In this document: one piece after another, positions 1 to 9,442 of the stretch
Position numbering within the stretch: position 1 is the stretch's first letter
Layout of the letters: each line of letters opens with the position of its first letter
Translations under genes and position numbers: made by a program
Origin: Chryseobacterium sp. JAH
GTDB taxonomy: Bacteria > Bacteroidota > Bacteroidia > Flavobacteriales > Weeksellaceae
Assembly: GCF_001507335.1 (NCBI RefSeq)
Contig: NZ_LMAH01000004.1
Location: 1-64,000, forward strand
Reading direction: 5' to 3'
DNA length: 64,000 nucleotides
Notes under the pieces: model-generated
What the model saw: only the letters and a program-made list of their open reading frames with translations
Told to the model about the DNA's origin: nothing
Databases searched by the model: none

Positions 1-373
1 TGATTTGCTGATCTCCATACGCTAAATGTGGCGGAATGATCAATCTCCATTTACTTCCTACAGGCATCAGCTGAAGAGCTTCTGTCCAACCTTTGATTAC
101 TTTGTTTAATGGAAATGAAGCCGGAGTTCCTCTTTTTACAGAACTGTCGAAAACCTTTCCTCCGATTGTCGTTCCGTGATAATGGCATTTTACCATTGAT
201 TTTGGCCCTGGTTTCGGTCCGTCACCTTCCACCATAATCTCGTACTGTAAACCGCTTGGCAATTCAACCACAGTATCTCTTTTACCATATTCAATCATGT
301 ATTCCTGACCTTCTTTCAGGTTTCTTTCTGCCTGTTCTTTTTTGCGCTTAAATAACATATCTGCTACTCCCAT
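1..373 (-). CDS. FKBP-type peptidyl-prolyl cis-trans isomerase (C-terminus cut off)
   Basis: Reading the minus strand from the ATG at 373 gives a protein starting MGVADMLFKRKKEQAERNL. It continues into an FKBP fold with VKCHYHGTTIGGKVFDSSV, then FPLNKVIKGWTEALQLMPVG and a WRLIIPPHLAYG segment. These are hallmarks of the FKBP family, which isomerises X-Pro bonds during protein folding. No signal peptide is seen, so it is probably cytoplasmic. A second in-frame ATG lies five codons downstream and could be the true start. The gene runs off the left edge, so the C-terminus is not visible. Family assignment is firm; substrate is unknown. Confidence 0.9.
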   Translation of the reverse strand, partial: MGVADMLFKRKKEQAERNLKEGQEYMIEYGKRDTVVELPSGLQYEIMVEGDGPKPGPKSMVKCHYHGTTIGGKVFDSSVKRGTPASFPLNKVIKGWTEALQLMPVGSKWRLIIPPHLAYGDQQI

Positions 374-546
374 ACTTTTTTTTACAAAGATAGTATTTAT
401 AGCTGGAAGCTAGAAGAAGGTGATAAAAGTATGTAATTTCAAGATTTTATTACCATATTCACGTGCTGTTCTAAAATTCAAACAAGCTTAACATTCTCTT
501 AACCTAGAATTAAAAACTTGGTACTATCATTGAGTTTTAAAAGTAT

Positions 547-1548
547 ATGCCAAATCCATTAAAATATAACAAGAATTTTGACAAGCTTTCATATGAAGAA
601 AAACAGCTTCTAGAAGAGAATAAAAAAAGCATCGCCGATTTTGTGGAGCAATCGTCAACTTTGAGTGATGTCAACTATGCCACAAGAAATGCTCATGCTA
701 AAACCTACGCTGTTCTAAAAGGAGAATTTATCATCAACCCGGAAATGCGGTCTGATTTACTTTATCTGTTTGACAAGGAAAAATATAATATTGTGGTTAG
801 GCTTTCAAATGCTCATCTAAAAATAAAACGAGGCAAAAAAGACATTCCTGCCTATGGTTTTGCAATAAAGATTAAAGATGATGCAGATCGTACGATAGCC
901 AACTATCCCTTGGTGAATTTTCCATTGTTTCCTTTAAATTCTGTATCTACGTTTCTAAAATTATTTACAGCTGTTAATCGGTTTTTCATTAAAAAATGGG
1001 GAAATACAACTCCTCTGTTATTGCAGATGTATCAAATCATCCCGAGCATCTGTACTTGGTCATTTTTGAGAAAGTGTTTGGAATTTTTAACGAAAAAAAA
1101 TGACTTCATGCTGTCTTTTGATTATCATTCTGTGGGCGCGTATCGTTTGGGGGATCATATGATGAAAATACAGTTGAGTCCGAAAAATCCACAAAGAAAA
1201 TTTGAAAAAGGTTTAACTACAAAAAAAGCTATAGAAAAATTTTGTCAGAAGGAAAATTATTATGCGAATGTAATGATTCAGTTCTGTTACGATTTGAAAG
1301 ACCAGCCTATCAATATTCTCAACCGGGAATGGAAAAATTCCCCTTTTATTAAAATCGGTGAAGTGAAAATTGAGAAAAACTCTTTTCTTACTCCTAATAC
1401 ATGTGATAACGAACTGCTTTCTTTTAATCCTTTTGAAAGTGCAGAAATCTTTCAGCCAGTCGGTAAAATTCAGAAATTGAGAGATCAGGCGTATAAAGTT
1501 TCGCTGCAGACGAGAAAAAAGATTAATAAGCTTTTAAAATATAAATAA
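547..1548 (+). CDS. Catalase-fold heme protein (y4iL/SrpA-like)
   Basis: A 333-residue protein, much shorter than a classical catalase (about 480 or more). The N-terminal half has RNAHAKTYAVLKGEF, matching the catalase distal-histidine segment, followed by VVRLSNAHLK, matching the conserved VRFSN-type motif. DYHSVGAYRLGDHMMKIQL resembles the YRFG region that follows the NADPH-binding part. The C-terminal segment (EIFQPVGKIQKLRDQAY) resembles the end of small catalase-related proteins. It probably binds heme and may have peroxidase or fatty-acid hydroperoxide activity; true catalase activity is uncertain. Cytoplasmic, apparently monocistronic, and followed by a hairpin terminator. Confidence 0.75.
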   Translation: MPNPLKYNKNFDKLSYEEKQLLEENKKSIADFVEQSSTLSDVNYATRNAHAKTYAVLKGEFIINPEMRSDLLYLFDKEKYNIVVRLSNAHLKIKRGKKDIPAYGFAIKIKDDADRTIANYPLVNFPLFPLNSVSTFLKLFTAVNRFFIKKWGNTTPLLLQMYQIIPSICTWSFLRKCLEFLTKKNDFMLSFDYHSVGAYRLGDHMMKIQLSPKNPQRKFEKGLTTKKAIEKFCQKENYYANVMIQFCYDLKDQPINILNREWKNSPFIKIGEVKIEKNSFLTPNTCDNELLSFNPFESAEIFQPVGKIQKLRDQAYKVSLQTRKKINKLLKYK

Positions 1549-1590
1549 ATGATAATTTCTTCAATAAAATAAACTTAACAGTTCAATAAA

Positions 1591-1617
1591 AAAGGCTTTA
1601 CAAATTGTAAAGCCTTT
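1591..1617. terminator. Bidirectional hairpin terminator
   Basis: AAAGGCTTTACA and TGTAAAGCCTTT form a perfect stem in the short gap between the convergent catalase-like and TerC genes. It can serve both. Confidence 0.8.
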
Positions 1618-1626
1618 CAATATATA

Positions 1627-2664
1627 TTACTCTATTGTTTCTTTTTCATCCTCCTTTTTGTCAGGGAAAATTACAGACAGTAAGACTGATAATACCAATA
1701 CTCCACCTACAATTCCTAATGAAACTGGTGACGTGATGTGATACCAAGGTGCAATCAACATTTTGACACCGATAAAGGCTAAGATAATTGCCAAACCATA
1801 AGGCAATTTGCTGAACATATGAATGAAATTTGCCAACAAGAAATACAAAGATCTCAATCCTAAAATTGCGAAAATATTCGAGGTATATAAGATAAATGGA
1901 TCATTTGAAATCGCAAAAATTGCAGGAATAGAATCTACCGCAAACAATACATCGGTGAATTCAATTACCGCCACAACAACCAAAAGAGGTGTTGCCATTT
2001 TGATTCCGTTTTGTACAGTAAAGAATTTGTCGCCGTCGTAATTATCAGAAACTTTCCAGAAACTTTTAATCAGTTTTGCACCTGCTGTATCACTGTAATC
2101 TTCGTCGTCACCGTCATCACCATCTCCCCAAGATTTAATCCCTGCATAAATTAGGAATAATCCAAAAAGAGTCATAACCACATTGATTCGCACTGGATGT
2201 CCAAAAACATTCATTTCTGGTAAATAGGTCAAATCAATCAGTTCAACCCCTGCAAAAATAAAGATGGCTCTGAAAATCAAAGCTCCGATAATTCCCCAGA
2301 ACAAAACTTTATGATGCAGAAATTTAGGCACTTTAAAGAAACCGAAGACCAAGATAAATACAAATAGATTATCTACAGAAAGCGCTTTCTCAATCCAATA
2401 CGCAGCCTGATACTGGGTAAATTTCTCGACTGCTACTGCATGGCTTCCAGCGCTACCGTCGCTATTGAAAACCCAATAAACAACTCCAGAAAAAACCATT
2501 GAAAGAGAAATCCAGACCACTGACCAGATTGTTGCTTCTTTCGAAGAAACTTCATGACTTTTTTTGTTGAAAACTCCTAAATCTAAGAGCAGCATGATAA
2601 CGACTGTTACCGCAAATCCCCACACCAACCCCGGGTGCAGATCTAAAATGTTGTGTTGTTCCAC
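1627..2664 (-). CDS. terC: TerC family integral membrane protein
   Basis: A 345-residue polytopic inner-membrane protein with about eight or nine hydrophobic segments. The TerC signature EFTDVLFAVDSIPAIFAIS is present around residues 235-255, followed by SNIFAILGLRSLYFLL. An acidic hydrophilic loop (GDGDDGDDEDYSD) sits near residues 180-195. TerC/Alx proteins are linked to tellurite resistance and, in characterised relatives, to manganese export and metal loading of secreted enzymes. It is the last gene of the ter cluster, 112 bases after the second TerD, and ends at a shared terminator. Family is certain; the transported ion is inferred. Confidence 0.93.
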   Translation of the reverse strand: MEQHNILDLHPGLVWGFAVTVVIMLLLDLGVFNKKSHEVSSKEATIWSVVWISLSMVFSGVVYWVFNSDGSAGSHAVAVEKFTQYQAAYWIEKALSVDNLFVFILVFGFFKVPKFLHHKVLFWGIIGALIFRAIFIFAGVELIDLTYLPEMNVFGHPVRINVVMTLFGLFLIYAGIKSWGDGDDGDDEDYSDTAGAKLIKSFWKVSDNYDGDKFFTVQNGIKMATPLLVVVAVIEFTDVLFAVDSIPAIFAISNDPFILYTSNIFAILGLRSLYFLLANFIHMFSKLPYGLAIILAFIGVKMLIAPWYHITSPVSLGIVGGVLVLSVLLSVIFPDKKEDEKETIE

Positions 2665-2776
2665 TTTAAATTAATATGTATTATTATATGATAAAAGCAA
2701 TAGCTGTAAAGATACAGCTATTGCATAATTATTTACGTCTAAAATGATATAGTTTCAGACATCTCTGTTTAAAATA

Positions 2777-3388
2777 TTACAAATATTTTTGCTGAACAGT
2801 CTGAATTGTCTGTTCCAGTTTTCTATCAGCTGTGGGATCTCCGATCGCATTAAATTTCCACTCGTTGTTTCTTTTGTAGAAAACTCCCATCACCATTGCA
2901 ACGTGCCCATTAAAAGATTTGTCATTCGCAATGTCATACTTAGCAAAAACTTCCCTTACACTTGTTGGTGTTCCTTCATAAATTCGGATTGATGCAAAAG
3001 GAATTGTTCCAAAATCCTGACCTTTATAGCTGTTTAAAACCAAAGCAACGTGCTCTACAGCAGGATCCAGATTGGCAAAGTCTACTGTGATTACCTCGTT
3101 ATCCAAACCATCATCACCGTCAACGTCACCTGTCAAATCGTCTCCACTGTGTTTAACAGAACCGTTTTTAGATTTTAAGTTTCCGAAGTAGATTACTTCA
3201 GTAGCATTTTTATTTGCATCATATAAAATACAGCTTCCATCTAAATCCACTGCCTCTTTTGAAACTCCACCAAAGAAACTTTTCTTTTCAATTGCACCCC
3301 AGTTTATTCCGACACAAGCTTGGGAAAGCGTTGTTCCGTTTTCTTTTGTAAGGTTTATTCTCTGACCTTTTTGTAAGTTAATAGCCAT
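2777..3388 (-). CDS. TerD-family calcium-binding stress protein (second copy)
   Basis: 203 residues starting MAINLQKGQRINLTKENG, the usual TerD opening. The core has LDGSCILYDANK, a calcium-site segment HSGDDLTGDVDGDD, and DFGTIPFASIRIYEGT near the end. TerD domains bind Ca2+ and are thought to assemble with TerC and TelA at the membrane under chemical or phage stress. It is paralogous to the TerD at 5619-6173 but is longer, and more divergent in its early core (WGAIEKKSFFGGVSKE). It lies between an unknown protein and TerC. Likely cytosolic. Confidence 0.92.
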   Translation of the reverse strand: MAINLQKGQRINLTKENGTTLSQACVGINWGAIEKKSFFGGVSKEAVDLDGSCILYDANKNATEVIYFGNLKSKNGSVKHSGDDLTGDVDGDDGLDNEVITVDFANLDPAVEHVALVLNSYKGQDFGTIPFASIRIYEGTPTSVREVFAKYDIANDKSFNGHVAMVMGVFYKRNNEWKFNAIGDPTADRKLEQTIQTVQQKYL

Positions 3389-3477
3389 ATTTATTTTTTT
3401 GTTTAGTTATATTTTTAAAAGCGTTGAAAAGGAAATTGTGAATTTCATTCAGCAATTAATCTAAACTTTTACTTTTC

Positions 3478-4398
3478 TTAATTATTTAAATTTAAATTCA
3501 ACATTGCGCGGAGAATATTCGTTTCTTCGTTCACGTCAAATATTTTGCTCATAATATCTACGTTTTCAAGATTTCTCTGATAATCTTTCAAAACAGCATC
3601 TACACCTTCGGGCAGCATTCTTTTGTTTTCGTGTATCGTTTCTTCCAGCTCTTCGTTTCTTCTTTTCAGCTGATTCATCACTGAAGCCTGATTGGATTCA
3701 TTTTCAGAGGTATCCAAATACGATAATTCGTCATCAATTAAATACAGCCTTTTTTCTTCCACGTTAAAAATAAAATGTTCATCTGATTGAAAAATTTTAA
3801 ACAGTTCATACTCGTCACGACCAATTCTAAAACCGCACACAAAACGAACTTTAAAATTCTGAATATTCAGTTTGCCCAATAATTTCCGTTCAATCGAATA
3901 ATCTTGATATTGGTATGAAGGCATATTACCCAATTTCAATTTTGTTTCATCAGCTTCTGTTCTGTAGAATTCCACTGCATATTTTTTGTGAAAATAGAGA
4001 ACATCATTCCAGTTCAGTGTAAATTTATCTTCCGTAAGATCCTTATACAGCTTTCTTAAATGTTCAGAAAAAACTCCACTGTAGAATTTTCTGTCTGTCT
4101 CAAAATGATCTACTTTTTTCTCCTCGAAACCATCAATATACTGGTTGTTGATATTGATTTCATTGATTACCGCCAACAGATCATTTTCTTTTTTCTTTTT
4201 GATCTTCGTGAGCAGTTCTATAAGACTATCAGTATATTGCAAATGAAAAAGCTCTAGTTTATTGTAATCTAAAGTCTTGTTTTCTTCAAACAATTTATGA
4301 ATAATATCCGTTTTTATATATACCGATATCACGTCAATATTTTCAAAGAAGTTAGAGAGAAGTTTAAGCCTTGTTAATCTTCTTCTGCTTTGAGACAT
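3478..4398 (-). CDS. Uncharacterised ter-cluster protein
   Basis: About 306 residues, and I do not recognise a named domain. It is hydrophilic and rich in Lys, Glu and Leu, with a probable coiled coil near the C-terminus (NQLKRRNEELEETIHENKR). There is no signal peptide or membrane segment. It sits 38 bases after telA and before the second terD, so it is probably co-transcribed with them. The start is ambiguous: a GTG at 4422 would add eight residues, but I prefer the ATG at 4398 (MSQSRRRLTRLKL). A structural or scaffold role in the Ter complex would be inference only. Confidence 0.6.
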   Translation of the reverse strand: MSQSRRRLTRLKLLSNFFENIDVISVYIKTDIIHKLFEENKTLDYNKLELFHLQYTDSLIELLTKIKKKKENDLLAVINEININNQYIDGFEEKKVDHFETDRKFYSGVFSEHLRKLYKDLTEDKFTLNWNDVLYFHKKYAVEFYRTEADETKLKLGNMPSYQYQDYSIERKLLGKLNIQNFKVRFVCGFRIGRDEYELFKIFQSDEHFIFNVEEKRLYLIDDELSYLDTSENESNQASVMNQLKRRNEELEETIHENKRMLPEGVDAVLKDYQRNLENVDIMSKIFDVNEETNILRAMLNLNLNN

Positions 4399-4436
4399 TA
4401 TGATTGCAACTTCATCATCCACGCTTTTTCCCTGTT

Positions 4437-5612
4437 TTACCCTCTGATATTAGCTTTTAATTCTGATTCCAAAGTCTGTAAATCCTGATCAAGTTTTCTT
4501 CTGCTTTCAGTACCTTGCTTCTGAATTTGTTTCACTTCATTTAAGGTGTTGATCAACATTGCAGTAGTTTCTTTCAGTGTTTCAGCAGAAACAATTGTCT
4601 GCTCGTTTGCTTTCGCCACGTTGATTGAGTTCTGACCCAAACGTTCTGCATTTTTTCTCAAAATTTCTTCTGTAGTAGAAGATACTTTCTGCTGAACTTC
4701 AATATTCTGCTGCTGTCTGTGCATTGCAACTGCCAAAGAAAGCTGGTTTTTCCATACAGGTAAAGTCGTGGTTAGAATCGTCTGTGCCTTTTCTGCAATC
4801 GAAACGTTATTATTCTGCACCAGTCTGATCTGTGGAAGTGACTGCATCATAATGAGGCGCACTACTTTTAGATCAGCTAATCTTCTGTCTAATCTGTTGA
4901 TAAAATCTCTCTTGTCAGCAATTTGGTAATCAGCAAAATTCTGAACATTGGTTTCCATAGTGGCTAATTCAGTAGCTGCTTTTTCCATTCGTAGATTTCC
5001 GGCAATCACCAATTCTTCAATTGCTTTGATTGAATTAACATTGCTGTCGAAAATAGTCTGCAAAACTGCATTATCCTTTGTTGAAGTAATAATTCCTGCA
5101 TTGACTTTATGCGAAATCTGATCAATATTACTGGTAATTTTATCGTATTTTGCGAAAAGATTATCCACCTGAGTCATCATCTTTTTCATGAAAGGAAGTC
5201 TGCTCAGAAAACCTTTTACCTTGCTGCCATTGATTTCGTCAACATCAACATAATTTAATTCAATCAATAAATTATTGATTAACTCTCCTACTTCACCTGA
5301 ATTTGATCTTCTAACATTTCCGAGAAAACTGTCACTCTGATTTGCTAAAGTTTTCTGCAGATCTGAACCGAAATTCACAATGGAACCCGGATTAGACTCA
5401 TCAATGGCATTTGCCATCAATTCGTACTTATGACGTTCTGAATCCTGAATCTGGCTTAAATTGACATTTCCGTCTCTGTCCACAAGAACTGCCGGAGCTG
5501 AACTTTGAGTTGGCTGAGCTGGCTGTGCCGGTGGTATTGGTGTCGGCTCAAATGTTTTCAAAGGTTCGATCGACTGAAGTGGATCTATGTTTTGATTATC
5601 CTGATTATCCAT
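4437..5612 (-). CDS. telA: Toxic anion resistance protein TelA
   Basis: 391 residues. A Pro/Gln-rich N-terminus (PTPIPPAQPAQPTQ, residues about 22-45) leads into a largely helical, coiled-coil TelA/KlaA domain. That domain includes LPFMKKMMTQVDNLFAKYDK near 145-165 and VVRLIMMQSLPQIRLVQNNN near 255-275. Length and this second segment match the TelA family. It has no membrane segments. Family members accompany TerC and TerD in tellurite and general envelope-stress systems; the biochemical activity is unknown. It starts 6 bases downstream of terD, which indicates tight translational linkage. Confidence 0.92.
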   Translation of the reverse strand: MDNQDNQNIDPLQSIEPLKTFEPTPIPPAQPAQPTQSSAPAVLVDRDGNVNLSQIQDSERHKYELMANAIDESNPGSIVNFGSDLQKTLANQSDSFLGNVRRSNSGEVGELINNLLIELNYVDVDEINGSKVKGFLSRLPFMKKMMTQVDNLFAKYDKITSNIDQISHKVNAGIITSTKDNAVLQTIFDSNVNSIKAIEELVIAGNLRMEKAATELATMETNVQNFADYQIADKRDFINRLDRRLADLKVVRLIMMQSLPQIRLVQNNNVSIAEKAQTILTTTLPVWKNQLSLAVAMHRQQQNIEVQQKVSSTTEEILRKNAERLGQNSINVAKANEQTIVSAETLKETTAMLINTLNEVKQIQKQGTESRRKLDQDLQTLESELKANIRG

Positions 5613-5618
5613 AATTGA

Positions 5619-6173
5619 TTATTGATACATTGATACAAATTTCTCAAGACCGTCCCTTTGACCGCTTCCTACCGCTTCAAATTTCCATTCTCCGTTTCTG
5701 TTGTATATTCTTCCGAATTCTACGGCAGTTTCTATAGAAAAATCTTCGTCCAATTCATATTTTAAAATTTCTTCGTTGGTGTCTGTATTGAAAATTCTGA
5801 TAAAAGAATTTCTCACCTGTCCGAAGTTTTGTCTTCTTGTGTCAGCATCGTGAATAGTCACAACTACTGTAATTTCTTTCACGGCAGCATCAATTTTAGT
5901 TAAATCAATTTTGATCTGCTCATCATCGCCCTCACCATCACCCGTCAGGTTATCTCCAGAGTGAATTACCGCTTTATCGGGAGATTCAAGATTGTTGTAA
6001 AAAATAAAATGGTTATCTGAAACCAGTTTTTTATTGTCATCTAGCAAGAACAGAGAAGCATCCAAATCAAATGCTCCACCTGTAGATGTATTGTTGATAT
6101 CCCATCCTAAACCAATTGTAAATTTGGGTGCGTTTATATTTTCTCTTTGTCCTTTCTGTAAGTTAATAGCCAT
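5619..6173 (-). CDS. terD: TerD-family calcium-binding stress protein (first copy)
   Basis: 184 residues with the canonical TerD layout: MAINLQKGQRENINAPKFTI, then GGAFDLDASLFLLDDNKK, then HSGDNLTGDGEGDDEQI (Ca2+-site acidic cluster), then RQNFGQVRNSFIRIF. It is closer to classical TerD/TerE than the copy at 2777-3388. Its start overlaps the stop of the upstream phosphoribosyltransferase-like gene by 11 bases, so the two are translationally coupled. It probably works with TelA and TerC as a calcium-dependent membrane-associated stress complex. Confidence 0.94.
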   Translation of the reverse strand: MAINLQKGQRENINAPKFTIGLGWDINNTSTGGAFDLDASLFLLDDNKKLVSDNHFIFYNNLESPDKAVIHSGDNLTGDGEGDDEQIKIDLTKIDAAVKEITVVVTIHDADTRRQNFGQVRNSFIRIFNTDTNEEILKYELDEDFSIETAVEFGRIYNRNGEWKFEAVGSGQRDGLEKFVSMYQ

Positions 6174-6987
6174 AATTAAGTTCTGTTTGTGTTAAACTGT
6201 TTATATTGGTTTCGTATTCTTTAATCAAATGATAATTATTGCTGATTGCCAGCTCGAGAAGATGATCCATCTGCTCTTTTTTTATTTTAGACGTAAGATA
6301 ATCAAAATTACTTGATTCTAAGCCTAAAATATATTTTACAATCCTTGTATTAAACTGAAAACTCGGCTTCAGCATTACTTCTGTAACGTGCTCAACGTTT
6401 TTCACAGCATAATAATTGAAATAGTTTTCAATCTTAGGATCCAATTCAAAATTCATCAATTCAGCGTAGTACATAAACAGAAAATCTGCCTCTACATCAA
6501 ATTCATTCAAAATTTTGTTCACTGTAAATTCATGACTTCCTGTGATTTTAATATCATCTATAAAAATACAAAGTTTTCCTCTAAGAAAATCTTTATCAAG
6601 ATAATACGTATCATTAGCAATCAGATTTTTACGGTCTTCAAAGCTCAAAGTTCCGTAATCTGTTGTATAGGTATGATTTCTGTTGATTTTGGATAAAATA
6701 CTCGACTTTTTTCCTTTTTGGAACAGATAAAAATCAAGCTGTTTTTTAAAGTAAAAACACAGAAAATTAGAAGCCGTAGGAATTGCCATGTATGGACTTG
6801 GCAAAACAAGAATTTCCTTATCTGTATCTAAAATAGACTCGTGCTGGCTAATAAATCCTTCAAATAATTCTCTGGCAAATTTTTCTGCGTACGACTTGTC
6901 GCCATACTTAAAATAGCTGTACTCAGCAGGCGAAAACGTAAATTCATCTGCCGAATGAATGTGGTGCAGGCTGTACCTTTTGTTCAT
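6163..6987 (-). CDS. Phosphoribosyltransferase-like protein of the ter operon
   Basis: 274 residues. The segment LCIFIDDIKITGSHEF at about residues 138-153 matches the PRPP-binding loop of type I phosphoribosyltransferases (hydrophobic strand, two acidic residues, then T-G). An upstream LVLPSPYMAIPTASNFLCF resembles the first strand and loop of the fold. Comparative genomics of Ter systems has described PRTase and HAD phosphatase genes beside TerD/TelA, proposed to make or modify a nucleotide-like metabolite. It lies one base after the HAD gene and overlaps terD, so all three are one transcript. The substrate is unknown. Confidence 0.75.
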   Translation of the reverse strand: MNKRYSLHHIHSADEFTFSPAEYSYFKYGDKSYAEKFARELFEGFISQHESILDTDKEILVLPSPYMAIPTASNFLCFYFKKQLDFYLFQKGKKSSILSKINRNHTYTTDYGTLSFEDRKNLIANDTYYLDKDFLRGKLCIFIDDIKITGSHEFTVNKILNEFDVEADFLFMYYAELMNFELDPKIENYFNYYAVKNVEHVTEVMLKPSFQFNTRIVKYILGLESSNFDYLTSKIKKEQMDHLLELAISNNYHLIKEYETNINSLTQTELNYGY

Positions 6988-6988
6988 A

Positions 6989-7663
6989 TTATATTTGGTG
7001 TTTTAATAAGTGTGCGTTGAAACCAAAATCTCGTGCGCCTTTGTAATCAGCAATCGGATTATCACCGATATGCAGAATCTGGTTCAGGTTCAAATCCTTG
7101 TTTTTAATTAAATTTTTCACTTCCTGGAAAACTGACGGATTGGGTTTAGAAATTCTCACCTCATCAGAATAAATATGGAAATCAATGTACTGCTCTAGAT
7201 TTTCACCTATTAGAAATTTCCTCATTGTTTTTCCTTTAATAAAACCAGTGTTGCTTAAAATATTTATTGTCTTTCCCTGATTTTTAATTTCATCAAAAAA
7301 CTGGTGAAGATTTTCAAAAATCACAACAGGTCTATACTCTAAAAATAAGTTTTCGCTTTTCTGATAAAATTCGTTTAATCTATCTTTGTTGAGTTCCTTC
7401 AGATCAACTTCCAAAGCATTTAAGATTAACAGATAAATCTCGTAAGTATCAATATTACCTCCAATCACTTCGTTGATGGTATTACAAAGGTCATCGTAAT
7501 ATTTTACAACCTTTGCAACTTCATCTATTGGTTTTTCCACATCAAAAAATGAAGAAAAAAGCTCAACTCTCTTTGTTTTGAATTCGGGATGAGATTTTAT
7601 TAAGGTAAGCCACAGATCAAAAGAAAAATGAGCGTGGTTCTGGATGTCGATATCTGTTTTCAA
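6989..7663 (-). CDS. HAD-family hydrolase of the ter operon
   Basis: 224 residues with all four HAD motifs. Motif I is HFSFDLWLTLIKS near residues 13-25; the second Asp of the usual DxD is Trp, as in haloacid-dehalogenase-type members. Motif II is INILSNTGF, motif III is the Lys in RISKPNPSVF, and motif IV is LHIGDNPIADYKGA. A helical cap lies between motifs I and II. It is the first gene of the ter operon. Replacement of the second acidic residue makes simple phosphatase chemistry less certain. Confidence 0.85.
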   Translation of the reverse strand: MKTDIDIQNHAHFSFDLWLTLIKSHPEFKTKRVELFSSFFDVEKPIDEVAKVVKYYDDLCNTINEVIGGNIDTYEIYLLILNALEVDLKELNKDRLNEFYQKSENLFLEYRPVVIFENLHQFFDEIKNQGKTINILSNTGFIKGKTMRKFLIGENLEQYIDFHIYSDEVRISKPNPSVFQEVKNLIKNKDLNLNQILHIGDNPIADYKGARDFGFNAHLLKHQI

Positions 7664-7763
7664 AATGGTTTAAATAAAATTATTTTTAGCTTTATTGAAA
7701 AAGATTGTTGAATGGGTCATATCTTTTTTTTAATTCAACTGTGTTTGATTTTTCAAATCTACC

Positions 7764-7771
7764 CAAAGATA
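7764..7771 (-). promoter_or_regulatory. Probable -7 box of the ter operon
   Basis: TATCTTTG on the minus strand, about 100 bases upstream of the HAD start, fits the Bacteroidota TAnnTTTG element. A clear -33 TTTG is not seen at the expected spacing. Position relative to the first gene makes it the best candidate. Confidence 0.45.
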
Positions 7772-7903
7772 AAATTTTTCTTTTAATCTGTATTTTTTTT
7801 AAGATTATTTAAGATTTGGTTCATTTAATAACCACAAAAAAAACGATTATGGCCAAGAGAACAAAGATCTATTTCCACATATTGTTAAAAGTTTCAAACA
7901 TAC

Positions 7904-9442
7904 CTACTTATCCGGCATTACCTTATAAGTAGGATCTTCATGAATATTTACCTCTATAACCGCCTCCGCATTTTTCAGCATCTTTCTGCAATCTTCACTT
8001 AAATGTTTCAAATAAAGCATTTTACCCACCTGACTGTAACGTTGTGACAATTTATCCAAAGCATCAATTGCACTCATATCTACGATTCTGCTTTCTTTAA
8101 AATCAACAATTACTTCGTTAGGATCATCAGCAGGATTAAATTTATCTGAAAACGCAGACACAGAGCCAAAAAACAATGGACCCGAAATTTCGTAATGCTT
8201 TACTCCAGAATCATCAGTAAATTTTCGTGCACGTATTCTTTTCGCATTATCCCATGCAAAAACCAATGCAGCAATTACAACTCCCACCAATACTGCTAAT
8301 GCAAGATTATGTAAAACCACCGTAATCACAGCCACCGTAATTCCCACAAATATATCAGACTTTGGCATTTTATTGACAATACGGATTGAAACCCATTGAA
8401 ATGTGGAAACCGCCACGACCATCATGACCCCAACCAATGCAGCCATCGGAATTTTTTCAATGAAAGGTGCTCCTACTAAGATGATAATTAATATGGTCAT
8501 TGATGCAATAATCCCTGAGAGTCTTGCTCTCGACCCCGCATTGAGATTCACTAAAGTCTGGGCAACCATTGCGCAGCCGCCCATTCCACCGAAGAAACCA
8601 TTGGTAATATTAGCCAACCCCTGAGCTACAGATTCTTTGTTGGCACTTCCTTTAGAATCAGTAATTTCATCCACCATGGAAAGAGTAAGCAGAGATTCGA
8701 TAAGACCAACACCTGCCATTACCATTGCGTAAGGAAAAATAATCTTTAATGTTTGCAAGGAAAAAGGAATGTCAGGAATATGAAAATTTGGCAAACTTCC
8801 ACTGATATTCGCGATATCAGCAACAGTTTTTGTATTGATATTAAAAACTAAAACTATTCCGAAAACAACAATTATAGCGACTAAAGATGCAGGTACTACC
8901 TTCGTTAATTTAGGAAAGAAATAAACAATTGCAACTGTTAATGCTGTTAAACCGCCCATGATATACAAGGCTGTTCCTTGCAGCCAGTTGACAACTCCAT
9001 TTGCATCTACAACTTTAAACTGCTCAATTTGAGCCATAAAAATAATAATTGCCAGACCATTCAGAAAACCATACATCACAGGCTGTGGAATCAAACGGAC
9101 AAATTTGCCTAACTTAAAAACACCTACCAGCATTTGAAAAATACCTGCCAAGACTACTGCTCCGAAAAGATATTCTACACCGTGTGATTTGATTAAAGCA
9201 ATCAAGACAACGATTGTAGCACCGGCTCCACCCGAAACCATACCCGGACGACCGCCAAGAACGGCAGTAACCAACCCCATCATGAAGGCTGCATACAAAC
9301 CGGTGAGTGGTGAAAGCCCTGCCAAAATTGCGAAAGATAATGATTCCGGAATCATAGTCATTGCAACAGTAAACCCGGCCAAGAGTTCGTTTTTGTAATC
9401 TATTTTTTTTGAAAAATCAAATATTTGGAGAGCGTTTCTCAT
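7904..9442 (-). CDS. SulP family inorganic anion transporter with STAS domain
   Basis: 512 residues from the ATG at 9442; a TTG at 9472 is possible but less likely. About eleven hydrophobic segments span residues 20-405 and include AMTMIPESLSFAILAGLSP, the SulP signature region, and GGMGGCAMVAQTLVNLNAGS. The C-terminal STAS domain (about 425-505) has the loop RIVDMSAIDAL. SulP proteins take up sulfate, bicarbonate or other oxyanions by proton or sodium symport. The separate carbonic-anhydrase gene seen in some bicarbonate types is not present nearby, so the ion cannot be named. Confidence 0.93.
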   Translation of the reverse strand: MRNALQIFDFSKKIDYKNELLAGFTVAMTMIPESLSFAILAGLSPLTGLYAAFMMGLVTAVLGGRPGMVSGGAGATIVVLIALIKSHGVEYLFGAVVLAGIFQMLVGVFKLGKFVRLIPQPVMYGFLNGLAIIIFMAQIEQFKVVDANGVVNWLQGTALYIMGGLTALTVAIVYFFPKLTKVVPASLVAIIVVFGIVLVFNINTKTVADIANISGSLPNFHIPDIPFSLQTLKIIFPYAMVMAGVGLIESLLTLSMVDEITDSKGSANKESVAQGLANITNGFFGGMGGCAMVAQTLVNLNAGSRARLSGIIASMTILIIILVGAPFIEKIPMAALVGVMMVVAVSTFQWVSIRIVNKMPKSDIFVGITVAVITVVLHNLALAVLVGVVIAALVFAWDNAKRIRARKFTDDSGVKHYEISGPLFFGSVSAFSDKFNPADDPNEVIVDFKESRIVDMSAIDALDKLSQRYSQVGKMLYLKHLSEDCRKMLKNAEAVIEVNIHEDPTYKVMPDK

